Below, piece by piece: positions 20,440 through 32,371 of a stretch of DNA of 56,418 bases. Under the pieces are notes generated by a model. It did no database searches and was not told the origin of the DNA. It was given only the letters and a program-made list of their open reading frames with translations. Origin of the DNA: Nemertoderma westbladi (taxonomy: Eukaryota; Xenacoelomorpha; Nemertodermatida; Nemertodermatidae); assembly GCA_032718475.1 (NCBI GenBank), contig JAUCBJ010001347.1:1-56418 (forward strand), in the 5' to 3' direction. Numbering within the stretch: the stretch's first letter is position 1; each line of letters starts with the position of its first letter. A program made the position numbers and the translations under genes.

Positions 20440-21347
20440 ACAGACTGACAGTAAGACCGACAGACAGACAGACTAGATTTATTAAACGGGAAAACTGACA
20501 TATGAAATGAAATCATCACCCATTAAAACCCCCATAACGAGAATGTTAGTTAGTTTGTATTCTTTTTTTAGTTTTGACAGACTGACTGACTGACAGAAAG
20601 ACCGATAGACCGACAAACAGACAGATTAGATTTATGTAAACCTGAAAACTGACATCAGAAATGAATTCAGCACCCCTTAAAACCCCCCATAGCGGGAATG
20701 TTGGTTAGTTAGTATACTTTATTAAGTTTTGACAGACTGACTGACAGAAAGACCGACACCCAGACAGACTATATTTATTAAACGTGAAAACTGACATCTG
20801 AAATGAAATCAGCACCCATTAAAACCCCCACCACGAGAATGTTAGTTAGTTTGTATTCTTTTTTAAGTTTTGACAGACTGACTGACAGAAAGACCGACGG
20901 CCAGACAGACTAGATTTATTAAACGTGAAAACTGACATCTGAAATGAAATCAGCACCCATTAAAACCCCCACCACGAGAATGTTAGTTAGTTTGTATTCT
21001 TTTTTAAGTTTTGTCAGACTGACTGACAGTAAGACCGACAGCCAGACAGACTAGATTTATTAAACGTGAAAACCGACATCTGAAATGAAATCAGCACCCA
21101 TTAAAACCCCCATAACGAGAATGTTAGTTAGTTTGTATTCTGTTCTAAGTTTTGACAGACTGACTGACAGAAAGACCGACAGCCAGACAGACTAGATTTA
21201 TTATACGTGAAAACTGACATCTGAAATGAAATCAGCACCCATTAAAACCCCCACAACGAGAATGTTAGTTAGTTTGTATTCTTTTTTAAGTTTTGACAGA
21301 CTGACTGACTGACAGAAAGACCGACAGACCGACAAACAGACAGACGG
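20440..21347. repeat. 141-bp satellite array
   Basis: About 6.5 units occur. GACAGACTGACTGAC-type starts lie at 20576, 20731, 20872, 21013, 21154 and 21295, so four successive periods are exactly 141 bp and one is 155 bp. Units contain GACAGACAGACTAG, GAAATGAAATCAGCACCCA and GAATGTTAGTTAGTTTGT. They differ by scattered substitutions, mostly a few percent. Confidence 0.9.
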
Positions 21348-21399
21348 GATGACGCTGTGGATCTAAACTCCCCCACCACGAACAAATCTGTTATAGAAA

Positions 21400-23120
21400 T
21401 CAGATAAAGAGACTGGAAATCTGGAACACCAGATGTCTCGCAAGGACTCTCACCTCTCCTGCAGAGAGCAATAAATCATTATAGCTCCTGGAATCGGCTT
21501 TGTAAGGCCGTCGTGTATCTGAAAAGATGTTTCCATCATCACTATTCCAGGACGAAGATCGCTAGTGATACCGCTCCAATGATATCCGAAAAGGTCCATG
21601 CTATTAAAGACCTTCCCGCTTATAAGGTGTCTGATAGGTTTCTGACGGAGAAGATCAGTTACCAAGAGCATGAGGATGCCAATAAGCAGATACTGAGACT
21701 CCTGCAATGCTATGAAGATTCCGATAAGTATTTCCTGTTGTTGAGAAATCCACAGATGCGCTTAAGGGATCGTTTCTCTAGCACGATGATAGATGGGTTA
21801 ATACGTGTCGGAGGGAGATTAACTAATGCTCCATTGTCCTTTGACACTAAATTCCCCATACTCATTAGAAATCTTGAAATACAAATCAAGATGATTGTAG
21901 ATGTTCACAGTAGGCTTTACCATGGTGGTAGAGAACGAGTTCTTAGCGAAATTCGAACTCGCTATTATTTCCATAAGCCCCGTAGAGCTCTGAACCAAGT
22001 TCTTAGGAACTGTATACCCTGTAGGAAAGCATTCAGTAGGCCTTTAACACAGCGAGAGGCAGAAATTACCTAGGGAACGAGTAAGCTTCTATGAACCACC
22101 CTTTACTAATACTGGTGTGGATTTATTTGGCCCTATATCGAGATATATCGTGCTAGGACTATAGTCAAGCGATGGTGTGTCATCTTTGTCTGTATGACTT
22201 GTAGAGCTATCCATCTCGATATGGTGAACGATCTATCTACCAACAGCTTCATACTGAGTTTACGCCGACAGATCGCTCGTTTTGGAACTAGCAACACCAT
22301 GAGATCCGACAAAGGAACGAACTTCATTGGCGCCAATAATGAGATCAAAGCTTATGTGAAAGATTGGAACCAAAGACAGGTGGACGATCAGCTAAGGATA
22401 ACAGCATCTAGCTGGACCTTCAACGCCGCCGACGCCCCTTGGTGGGGAGGAAGTTGGGAGAGATTAATACGGAGCGTGAAGACCGCATTTCACTTTATAG
22501 TGCCGTGCCGCGCGTATCTCACCGACGAACTCTTGCGGACGTTAATGGAAGAAATCGCCGCCTATCTTAACGAGAGACCGCTTATGCCAGTCTCATCGAG
22601 TCCCGACTCCCTAGAAGCGCTAACACCCGCGCATTTCCTACTAAAGAAACCTGTAGCCATGCTCCCGCAATCGGAAATCACGGACGGAGACGAATACTGC
22701 CGACAAACTTGGCAACTTATGCAGTTATTTTCCTGTCGTTTCGCTGACCATTTCGAAAAACATTATCTTCCTACGCTACAACTTCGAACAAAGTGGTTTG
22801 CGCAGCAAGAAAACGTCAGCGCCGGAGACATGGTCCTTATCGTGGAATCAGATCTTCCGCGTAAGAGGTGGCAGACAGGTCGTATCATCGAGACTCATAT
22901 ATCCGATGATGGTTTAGTGCGATCAGTAGAACTCGTCGTCATGCGACGTAACTTTAAGAAACCTGGAATTGTATTCGAAACACAACAACTTAATCGCCCA
23001 GTTGGTCGTTTATGTTTACTGGAAAGAGACAGAGAGTTATCCGGTAACTATGGAAGGCAAGATACTCTTCCCACGACCACCTCCCTAATCCAACAAACAT
23101 CTAGGGACTCCCCAACGTAA
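21400..23120 (+). pseudogene. pol: BEL2-type pol fragment: integrase and DUF5641-like tail
   Basis: The plus strand opens near 21430 with INHYSSWNRLCKAVVYLKRC (the RNase H to integrase linker of BEL pol). The integrase zinc region follows (HSRLYHGGRERVLSEIRTR, CIPC; about 21900-22030). Two frameshifts lie near 22073 and 22150. The core carries GVDLFGP, RSDKGTNFIGA and WWGGSWERLIRSVK, so all three DDE positions are present. The C-terminal part has DSLEALTPAHFLL, GDMVLIVESDLPRKRWQTG and RPVGRLCLLE, and the ORF stops at 23120. Gag, protease and RT of this element are not in the gap to 16837, so there is a large deletion or the two pieces are unrelated. Confidence 0.88.
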
Positions 23121-24028
23121 CAGCGTTTGGAGTGGGTGTGTGACTACATTATTTTATATTTTTTTATTATTTTTATATTTATGTATGCATTATTACGTAA
23201 TTTTTATTAGTATAATCGTTTTCTTTAATTTTATTTAGTAGACTAATATTTTAGCGATTATTCAGTAGATTGGTGCAATATATTCGTGTTTATTACTTAA
23301 TTACTTAACATTATATATTTAGTTTAACGGCGAGAAATAATTCATTTTCTCTTTCCTTACTGTCCGTATTATATTATAAATACGTGACTACAGTAAGATG
23401 AAATGTCCGTACTTATTAAAAGTACAATACCGCTCCTACTATACTAAAGTATTATTGGTAAGTAGAGTATTAGGAATGCAAAGTTCAGATCCTCGTGTCT
23501 CGGCTAAACCAAGCTCTGGGTAGACCTTGGAAACGACTTGCCTCTTCTCACTGACATTGCTTCTTGCAATATTGCTCTCATACCGTATATTAAATAATAC
23601 ATATAGTAGAATGATGTCCATTTAACAGTAGCGTAAAACGCAAAATAAATCTGTTAAACCCTTTGACCATCTGAAATTCTAGTCGATTAAGATATCGCGG
23701 CACCCACTGATATACTTGAAAGACAAATTCTAGAATCAGTGGTTAACGTCCCCAGACATGTTCTGGAATAAATCGGTGCCCATCTTAAATATTAAATATT
23801 TAATAAATATTTATAAAATCTGTCAAAACAAATGTTATAATAGAGTAAATGATAATAAATTAACTCTAGAAAATCTATAAATCAAAAATCTGTTAAAATT
23901 TAGATCCTTTAAAATTCCCAGAGTCTCCCAAAACTGTGGGTGAAAGGTCGCGCACGGACTGGCTTCGGCTGATGTAACTTTAGTACATTACGTAATTGTT
24001 AAATGCTAAGGTCGATTTATAAACAAGA
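23121..24028. other. No gene; possible BEL2 3' LTR
   Basis: AT-rich DNA follows the integrase stop. TGTGTGACTACATT near 23138 would be a suitable LTR start, but no partner copy exists in the window, so LTR limits cannot be fixed. From about 23800 I see nothing identifiable. Confidence 0.35.
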
Positions 24029-26644
24029 GGACAACTAAAATTGGCAGGTTAAACTGCTAAAGGTCTAAAAGCGCGAACACAGTGGAAGAACGAGACCATG
24101 TCCTTAGCAATAGACGTAAACTCGGAAATAGCGCTGAATATAAGGGGATATTTATCCGCCCTGACATTAGTGCTGCTGTTCGAAAAAATCGTGACCTTCT
24201 TCGTGCCCAAGCATATATATCCCGTAACGCACAACCAAGTCATGACTACGCTGTTGTGTATGACTTTCGCTTAGAAAAATACGTCCTGCTCGAACGTTTG
24301 GCTACTGGTAAGTTGAACTGGAAATCGGAGGTGCCAATTACCAAGTCCCAGTTAGATATGGCCACTCGACACGTCGCTTCCAATCTCAGGAAAACTCTAG
24401 CAAAACGTCATACAGGTACAACACCTCAGGGTCCTTCCACTGTGAACCAACAATCAAACCGAAACCCGAGTTTCCAACAACTACCTTTTTCCCCTCAGGC
24501 AGATACTTCATCAGATTCTGTGCTGCTGCAGGAAAACTAGTGGATGGAGACGTCGCTGGAAGTAGCGAGATTCCCGGCTTAACCAATAAGATAATTTCTT
24601 GCTATTACGCAAACGTGCAATCAATGAACTCAGTATCAAAGCAGACTAATCTCGAAGTTATGCTATCCACTGGAGAATACTCGCTAATCGGCCTCAGTGA
24701 AATAAACCTTGACTTCTCTAATCCAAATTCTGTGTGTCTTGGAGAATATAAGACTCACTACGAGATGTTCCGAAAGGACCTTACTGAGCGTAGCATGGGA
24801 GGAGTTGCCATTATATGCAACCGCGAACTATCTCCTATACTCGTTCCAATTCCACCAATATGACGAGATTGAGTGCATGGCAATCGATGGGCGGGCCAGT
24901 CTGGTTCTCAGTTCAGATTTGTTTGTGTTTATCGACCTCCTAACACATGTTATGTAAATAACCCCCTTTCACTAAACCAATATAATAATTTAATGTGTAA
25001 TCTCTTAGAATGGCTTTGTTCACCTTCTTATTCCACAGTAATAGTTGGTGATTTTAACTTTCCTGATTTTAATTGGCCTGACAACAGTTTTCCTAACTGT
25101 AATATATATAGTGATTTTAATGATTTTTTATTGCGTTGCGACCTAACTCAATTTGTCAATTTTCCAACAAGGTACCAAAACACTTTAGACTTATTGTTAT
25201 GTAATGATGACGACTTTGTATCTAATACTATGAGTTTACCTAATTTTGATACCAGCGACCATTCATCGTTCAGTTTCGTTGTCTGAACTGAAACTAGTGT
25301 CAGTGCAGAACCAGACACTGAAGTTTATTGCTTCCGGAAAATGAATGTGAATGGTATCAAAACCTATTTAGAAGAAGTTGATTGGTCTGCTCTTTTTAAT
25401 AATTGTGATGATGTTCAGTCATGTCTCGATATTTTTAATTCTGAAATATCTTCTGCTTTTGATACCTTTGTGCCAAAATACATTCCTAATACCAAACCGC
25501 GCAGGTACCCACTGCATATTAGAAAAGCCCAAGCCAGGAAACGTCGTTATTGGAAACGGCGACATTCTGGACCCGATGGAGTGCAAAAGTTCCGGCAAGA
25601 AAACGCCACATGCTCAGAACTCTTGCGTAACTTTCGCCGGAAACAAGAGCATAATATCTTACATAGCGGTGACCGGAATGCATTTTATAAACATGTAAAT
25701 AAGAAACGTAACACTTTTAATTCTGTTGCTCCACTGAAATATAACGGTACTCTAATTTATTCTGAAAATGATACATGTTGTTTATTGGAGCAGTATTCTT
25801 CTGTAGGAGTTTCCGACAATGGTTTATGTCCATCTCTAGATAAGTTAACTGATTGCACATTTTCTAATATTGAATTTAACACAAATAAGGTTTTGAAGGC
25901 AATGTGTAAATTACAACTTAAATATAGCCACTGTCCTAATGGTGTTCCTGTAGCTGTGCTAACGATTTTAAGAAATGAACTTGCTATGCCACTCGCACAC
26001 ATTTTTAAGTTATCTGTTACGACTGGTCAGGTACCTCCCTCAATGTGGAAATGTGCTGACGTAATACCTTGCTATAAGAAAGGAGACCGTTCACTGGGTG
26101 AAAACTATAGACCTATATCACTTACTTCGTCAGTGTGTAGATTATTCGAACGTTTGTTAGTATCAGAAGTTATTGATTATCTGTGCAATAATAAACTACT
26201 TTCCCCAGTTCAATACGGTTTTCTTAGTAAACGTAGTGCTGTTTCACAGTTGCTTGATTGTACTAGTAACTGGTCACGTGCAATTAACGACCGGTTATTT
26301 ACAGATATCGTTTATATAGATTACGCGAAAGCGTTTGATACTGTTGTTACTCAGAAATTATTGTCTAAACTACAATGTTTTGGTATTAGCGGAAATGTTT
26401 TGTTATGGTTAACTAATTTCCTTACAAATAGGCAGCAACGAGTAAAATTAGGAAATAGCTATTCATCCTACATGGCAGTTAAATCTGGTGTACCACAAGG
26501 TTCGTGTATCGGGCCACTTATGTTTATTTTATACATAAATGATTTACCTGATATATTTTCTTCTTATACTAATACCCGTTTGTATGCTGATGACACTAAA
26601 CTTTTTTCCAGTTTCGATTCACCTGGTGGTCGATATAGATTACA
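24029..26644 (+). pseudogene. CR1-like LINE, 5' part: ORF1 end and ORF2 (endonuclease, RT)
   Basis: ORF1 is represented only by its C-terminal 150 codons (24082-24540, with NRRKLGNSAEYKGIFIRPD and RAQAYISRN). ORF2 starts about where ORF1 ends. The endonuclease has CYYANVQSMNS, GLSEINLDF, GDFNFPDFNWPD (catalytic GDFN) and TSDHSSF, with a frameshift near 24865. Another break lies near 25286. The RT frame from 25341 holds YRPISLTSSVCRLFERLL, FTDIVYIDYAKAFDTVV, SGVPQGSCIGPLMF and LYADDTKLFSSF (catalytic YADD). It is cut at 26644 by an inserted element and resumes at 28210. Confidence 0.9.
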
Positions 26645-26795
26645 CGTTCGTGGGGACTTCGCGCAGCACGAGGCCTAGTTATTATATACAAATTAAAATG
26701 CAGCGACTGTATCACAAAATCAGGTTTTGAGAAATTTACCCACACCACCAATCAATCAAAGAAAGGTGGACAGTACGTGTTCACCCCTTTTAATC

Positions 26796-26816
26796 TCCCC
26801 CCCCCCCCCCCCCCCC
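26796..26816. repeat. Poly-C run
   Basis: About 20 C in a row inside the insertion, a G-quadruplex-type tract on the opposite strand. Confidence 0.9.
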
Positions 26817-26902
26817 ACCCTTCCCAACCACCAATACATAACCGCGACATCTACCACCCACGGAAGGGTAGCACGAACTTATTTCCAATCGCACGTTAAA
26901 TA

Positions 26903-27205
26903 TGCAAAGCCAGGTGGTTTATAGGAATATAATAAACGCAGTACTCGTTTTCATTATAAGCCTCTTTGCGTTCGTCCTGTTTTGTATTTAAATATATTTC
27001 TTAAACGCAAGCTAGGACGATCTTTATAATAATAATAACTAGGGATGCGATCAATATGTGAAGCCAGGTGGTTTATATAATAATTTAGTCAACGCAGTAC
27101 TCGTCTTCATTATATGCCTCGTTGCGCTCGTCGCTTGTCCTGTTTTGTCATAAAATATTTTTCCTAAACGCAGACTGACGATCTTTATACAGTTATAACT
27201 ATGCG
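26903..27205. repeat. Two diverged direct repeats of about 150 bp
   Basis: AAGCCAGGTGGTTTATA starts both units (near 26907 and 27060). Both continue with AACGCAGTACTCGT, CCTGTTTTGT and ACGATCTTTATA. They differ by substitutions and small indels, so the duplication is old. Confidence 0.8.
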
Positions 27206-28117
27206 AAGTTTCGAAACTGTGCGAGTAACTGTTGATACATCTATGTGGAGATGTGTGATATGTGGAGATGTGTGATACAACGCCAACGCATCTTATGCCG
27301 ATGTAGTAATATGGGTATTGAAATAATATTAAATCAATGTACACTCTTAAAGCTGCAGCGAAAAAATGTAGCTAATTTCCTAGGTTACATATAAAATAAT
27401 AATATTATTTTTAAGAACATTAATTTTACTACTTTGCAAAAATTCAATTAAAAAATAACCAGACATATACATTGTGGAATAAACTATTTCAGAAGCCTAC
27501 AACAGCCATGCCATGGATTGTATTTATGTTATTATATCTGTCATTTAACTGAGATAGCAATAGTAGTAATAGTCGAACGGTTATGCGGCCCGTCCAGCCT
27601 ATAATAAACACAATTCAGTGATTGGGCTGGAATAGCAATACTGGTTGCCTCTATTACAATTCCTCTCAGGTTAGTCTACAGCCACAACTCCCAGCAGCTA
27701 GCTCCACACCAGCAGAGACTTGACCAATAATGGGAAGGATTAAATTTGTACTCAATAATTGTGCGGTTTAATTACGTTTAGATCAATTAAAGACACATTT
27801 ATTAAAGCAAATCACTTAAACTAATTAAAAACTATAATAGAATGGCGTATGGGGATTATATCTGTATAATTTTTAAGTATAATTATTTAAATCTTATACT
27901 GTAAAACAATTAATTTCCTTTAAAAGGCAGGTTGAAAATGGCGTTTTCACCGCAATCAACTTAATTAACTAATTAACTGCTATTATCTTAGCTTCTCGAA
28001 GGCCACACGGAAATTCTACTTGGAAAATTTCTAAACTTTTGCCAAACAACATGTGTACCAAGTTTGGATAGATTTCATCAAAGATTGGCCGAGTTATTAA
28101 CGTTTAAAATTGAACAC

Positions 28118-28156
28118 GACAGAACGACAGAACGACAGAACGACAGAACGACAGGT
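28118..28156. repeat. (GACAGAAC)n minisatellite
   Basis: Four and a half 8-bp units lie about 50 bp from the right end of the 1.56-kb insertion. Confidence 0.9.
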
Positions 28157-28209
28157 TGATTAATGGTACCACTACGCTAAGGCTCACTCACTTCGTGGCT
28201 CGCCCCACA

Positions 28210-29268
28210 GGCAGATTTAGACGCCTTTTCTGATTGGTCAGATGTATGGCAACTTAATGTGGCCAAGCATAAATGTAAAGTTCTCACTGTAGGAAGTTCT
28301 AATGTACCAGATGCAGTGTATTCAATTAATAACTATGCACTTGAAAATGTGTCATCTTTCCGTGATTTAGGAGTAGAAGTTGATAGTAAGTTATATTTTG
28401 CAAATCACATTGATTTAATAACTAAAAAGTGCTATAAAGTAATTAATTGTTTATTTAGGTGTTTTTCTACTAACGACTGTGAAGCTATTTTATTTGCCTA
28501 TAAAGTGTATGCAAGGCCAATTTTAGAATATTGTAGTGCAATATGGAACCCTTTTTGTAATTCAAAACCTTTTCTTGGCCTAACAGACAAGCTTGAGTCG
28601 GTCCAAAGATATTTTACCCGTAGGTTATTCCAGAAGGCTAACAATTTTGAAATTACAATCACTAGAACTTAGACGAGTTCATATTGACCTAATTACTGTT
28701 TTTAAAATACTCAATGGTTTTATTTCACTAGAATCAAATAATTTATTTGTAAATGTCAATTCATCTTCAATAAGACTGAGGGGGCACCCTTACAAATTGC
28801 AGCAAGGACATTGCAGAACTGTTGCGGTGCAGAACTCATTTACAAATCGTGTTGTGCCTGTTTGGAACAATCTACCTTACGTTGCAGTAACTGCCCCCTC
28901 AGTTGAATTGTTCAAACGCCAAATTTATGTGTGCGATTTTAACAATTGGATTAAATTTGACCGCAATTTATAACTATGCCAATTTCTAATTATTTTCTAT
29001 TTTTCATATCATTAGTTCTATCTGAGTTCAACTCTTTTTAGCGACCTACACTTTTATTTTAACATGTAATAATATTTTAGCGTATTTTAATTTCGTTTTT
29101 AATCTTATTTTAATATGGTGCCATAGTATAAGTCGTTTTGTTTTATTCTCTGTTCAACTTTCTCCTGTTTTATTTTATTATGTGCAGTTTTATTTGTACG
29201 CTTCTATGACAGCGGTGTCTCCACCCAAATAATAAAATAATAATAATAAATAAATAATAATAATAATG
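28210..29268 (+). pseudogene. CR1-like LINE, 3' part after the insertion
   Basis: The ORF2 frame resumes with ADLDAFSDWSDVWQLNVAKH, directly downstream of the catalytic YADD region in this family. FRDLGVEVDSKLYFANH and VYARPILEYCSAIWNPF follow. A frameshift near 28660 leads to LELRRVHIDLITVFKILNG, LRGHPYK and VPVWNNLPYVAVTA, and the ORF stops at 28972. The 3' UTR ends in an AAT/AATA-rich tail at 29227-29268. The same (AAT)n type of tail is on the minus-strand LINE at 41425. Together with 24029-26644 this is one LINE of about 3.7 kb without its insertion. Confidence 0.9.
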
Positions 29269-29803
29269 TACGGGTCTGCAGGGATCTGTATACGTCGTAC
29301 GGCTTATACGGCTTATTAGCGTTATTACTTTGCCAGACTTACTTACTTTACCACTTTGTCATAATTGTCATTCTACAGGTATATGTGCAAAATTTAATAT
29401 TCATTGTTATTCTGGCGATATTAATAACATAACATAACACAGGTCTAACTGCACTAATTACCGCGTACCGGTAATACTGCTGTACTGTAATGCAGTAATA
29501 CAGTAATAGGCCTATTTTGTTTAAATCATCGCAATGTCTGACTAACAACAGTAGTCAGAATCTATACCGGCAGCAACCGGCTGACTGATAGTTTAATTAC
29601 TGAATTATAATTTTCGTTTTTACCGACAGACCGGTAAGGGTAACTAGGCCTAACCGGTAATAAAGATAGGCCTATTAATAATAATATTTTACTGTCAGAC
29701 TGTTTTAGGCTTACCTAATTAAATAATTAATTAGGCCTACAATTACTGAATTATAGGCAGATAGGGTCTAAATTATTACAATCCACACTCAGACTATGCT
29801 GCA

Positions 29804-29855
29804 GTGGAGTGGACTGGTGGAGTGGACTGGTGGAGTGGACTGGTGGAGTGGACTG
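29804..29855. repeat. 13-bp tandem repeat, four units
   Basis: GTGGAGTGGACTG is repeated four times without change. Confidence 0.95.
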
Positions 29856-30076
29856 GCAAGTCAGCAAGTCTGCAAGTGGACAGTACCGGCAGCTATATCT
29901 GTCTATCCTGTTTGGGGGCCTCCAGTCAGCCAGTCTATTCAGAGTTCCGGTAGGTCTACAGGTCTAGGCCCTACATACATATACAGACTGACAGATATAC
30001 ATCTGACTGTTGATTCTCAATTAAATTTGGTTTTCTATTCCTGTATTCTACAACATTGCTCACTCACGTTTATTGT

Positions 30077-30401
30077 TTTGGTTCCTTTCAACTCGCCTCT
30101 GTAACCTGCTCCTTTACTAACCTGCCTGGCAGCCTGGTTTTGGAGGCCCCCAAACTGCCAAACGCCAAACAAGATCTGAAGATAGGCAGTAGGGAACATA
30201 CCGGTACTGGGTACCCTTAATGCCTTAAATAAGCTCCAAAAGTGGGTTCTTATTTAAGGAAAATGGCTCTTATTTAGGGTTTTTTTTGGTTCCTTTCAAC
30301 TTGCAACTCGCCTCTGTAACCTGCTCCTTTACTAACCTGCCTGGCAGCCTGGTTTTGGAGGCCCCCAAACTGCCAAACGCCAAACAAGATCTGAAGATAG
30401 G
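30077..30401. repeat. Direct duplication of about 110 bp
   Basis: TTGGTTCCTTTCAACT through CAAACAAGATCTGAAGATAG occurs at 30077-30186 and again at 30286-30401, with an 8-bp CTTGCAA-type difference. A related GTAACCTGCTCCTTT piece lies near 45888. Confidence 0.88.
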
Positions 30402-31320
30402 GGTAGTCCCGTACCGGCTCTGCCGGTACTGCAGTTGGACTCCAAAGTCCAATATTGGACTTTAGTACAACTTCAAGTGTACTCACTCACTCATGCTGCC
30501 ATTAGCCTGACTGCCTGACTGCTACGACTACGGTAAATGGCTGAATGGAGATTATTGCTCTTCAATCAGTCAACTTTGCACTGTAATAAATACTATTCTG
30601 GCTGTCTGGGGCATTTTATTTATTTAATGAGAAGCTATGGCTAGTAAAATGACATCAAGTTGTTACTAATCTTCAAATAAATTATGTTCCAGAATATTGT
30701 GTATTTATCAGTTTATTAAATATAATAAATGGTCTGCCCTGCAGGCTGTATCGGATGCAAAGTTCTGCACTTTTTGAAGGCCCATACAGCCATATCTGAG
30801 CTATTTCTCAATGACATTTTAATAGTTATTTACAAATTTGGAATCCTTGCAACGACAACTTTCCATTGATATCAGCAAATCACAATAAGGACGAAGAATA
30901 ATTGCGGTGCGAGGTGCGACTGGCGCAATGTTTAATTACTTATTAAACAATAATATTTTTTAATAATTATAATAATAATAATGATTTTAACAATAAAACT
31001 ACATATTGTACGATAAATAAAACACATTATATTTACCTTATTGCCCTTTGATCTGACTTATTAACCTCGACTGACTTATTAACCCTCACTGCGCACGGTT
31101 GGTAAATTAATAAAACATATTTTATTTACCGTACAATAAATAGGCCTAGTTCTTTTTAATTTCTTCATTACTTATTTTGCTATTTCACTATTTCACAATC
31201 TGACAATGGAAGAAACATCAATGGATGATATTTATGCTGAAATAGGTGCAGTTAAAAGTGAGAAGATATACAAAAAAGCATGACAAGCAAGGAAACTGTC
31301 GATAAGCCTGGCAATGTACA

Positions 31321-31650
31321 TGTAAGCCGGGTTTTCAGAATAATAATAAGAGTCCGACAGTCTGATAGTATATTATTATCCACAATAAGGCCAAAACACA
31401 AATATAAGTAAAATCAGAAAATAGTAGGATACCATACCGGTAGTACCTACAGCAGTATAACAGTATAAACAACAAACAGACAGACCAAGAACTACTACTG
31501 TCCTACACGTACACCGCGTATGAATATTTCCTAAGTAATATATCTAATAAAAAGGTAGTACGGCGGTTGTATATCATATCTCACATCTACTGTATCTAAG
31601 AAAAAGGAAAATGTAGTACGTAGTACGGCGGTTATATCTTATATCTCACA
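31321..31650 (-). repeat. Gypsy 3' LTR (relative to the coding strand)
   Basis: It is identical to 36666-36995 except at 31504. A G-rich purine tract (CCCCCC on the plus strand, 31654-31660) borders it internally. Confidence 0.96.
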
Positions 31651-32371
31651 TCTTCCCCCCGGTACAAAACAAATCGCTTGTCCTCAAGCGATTCTGCAGT
31701 ATTACACAATAACTGAAATACGATGTAATTGACAACAGTCTAGTAGACACTAAATAAGTAAAAAAATGGAAATGTCCCTTTACTGAAAATATCAGAGATA
31801 AACTATTTCACAACATCAAGTTTCACAATCACAACAAACCTAGATTATTTATCAAAGATAAAACAATATGATGCATAACATAATAAATTCCACAATGGCA
31901 CTTAGTGCAAAACAACCAATATAAAAAAAATGGCAACTGTTCAGGGATATCTATAGCCTCCTTCCTTTAAGCATTGCTCAATAATAACACCAACAACATA
32001 TTAGGCCTACTGTACCTTTAGTAATCTACTATAAAAGCACGTAAACCGCTGCTTACAGAAAGTAATTAATTATATTCTTAGCTTCTAGTCTATAATAAGT
32101 CTACCATAGAAAACCCGCAAAATGTTACTTACACAAACGAGTTTGTTAAATTGAGTTTTTATTTTAAACCAAGAACAAGCATTAAACACAACTACAGTAT
32201 ACATACAGTATGGCTATATATATAAAAAATAACCCCCACATGGATTCACTATATTTGACGATACTCGACCCATGTTCCCCATACTTTACATTATTTTCAC
32301 AGTTTCAATTTTGTTCCTTTCTTATATGGGTCCCGTACATAGTGTGAGGCTTAAAACGCCTCCGACACCAA
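31651..32371 (-). other. Gypsy 3' non-coding region with purine tract and hairpin
   Basis: About 720 bp lie between the pol stop and the 3' LTR, with no ORF such as env. GGGGGGAAGA on the minus strand at the LTR edge is the likely polypurine tract. A perfect 9-bp hairpin lies at 31672-31693. Confidence 0.75.
31672..31693. other. 9-bp hairpin next to the Gypsy polypurine tract
   Basis: AATCGCTTG and CAAGCGATT pair exactly around a TCCT loop, about 20 bp inside the 3' LTR boundary. Confidence 0.85.

Larger units (their letters stand above)
26645..28206. mobile_element. 1.56-kb insertion inside the CR1-like LINE
   Basis: The LINE reading frame stops matching after TATAGATTACA (ending 26644) and resumes at ACAGGCAGATTTAGA (28207 on), so ACA could be a 3-bp target duplication. 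The left end reads CGTTCGTGGGGACTTCGCGC and the right end reads CTTCGTGGCTCGCCCC. No transposase ORF is present, so it is non-autonomous or several insertions deep. Inside are a C run of about 20 (26796-26816), two diverged 150-bp direct repeats and a (GACAGAAC)4 minisatellite close to the right end. Confidence 0.7.
29269..31320. other. Gene-free stretch with short repeats
   Basis: I find no gene. It holds four perfect 13-bp units GTGGAGTGGACTG (29804-29855), a 110-bp direct duplication (30077-30186 and 30286-30401), and many TAGGCCTA and TACCGGTA palindromes. A 25-codon ORF at 31206-31283 (MEETSMDDIYAEIGAVKSEK) ends just before the Gypsy insertion. It may be an exon or transposon remnant, but it is too short to name. 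Confidence 0.55.

Noticed and set aside
20440-21347. Regular repeats as a CRISPR array
   Set aside because: The units are contiguous 141-bp repeats without unique spacers, in a eukaryotic setting with no cas genes.
26727-26924. Pro-rich 65-codon frame
   Set aside because: It is made by the C run at 26796-26816 and lies inside a non-coding insertion.
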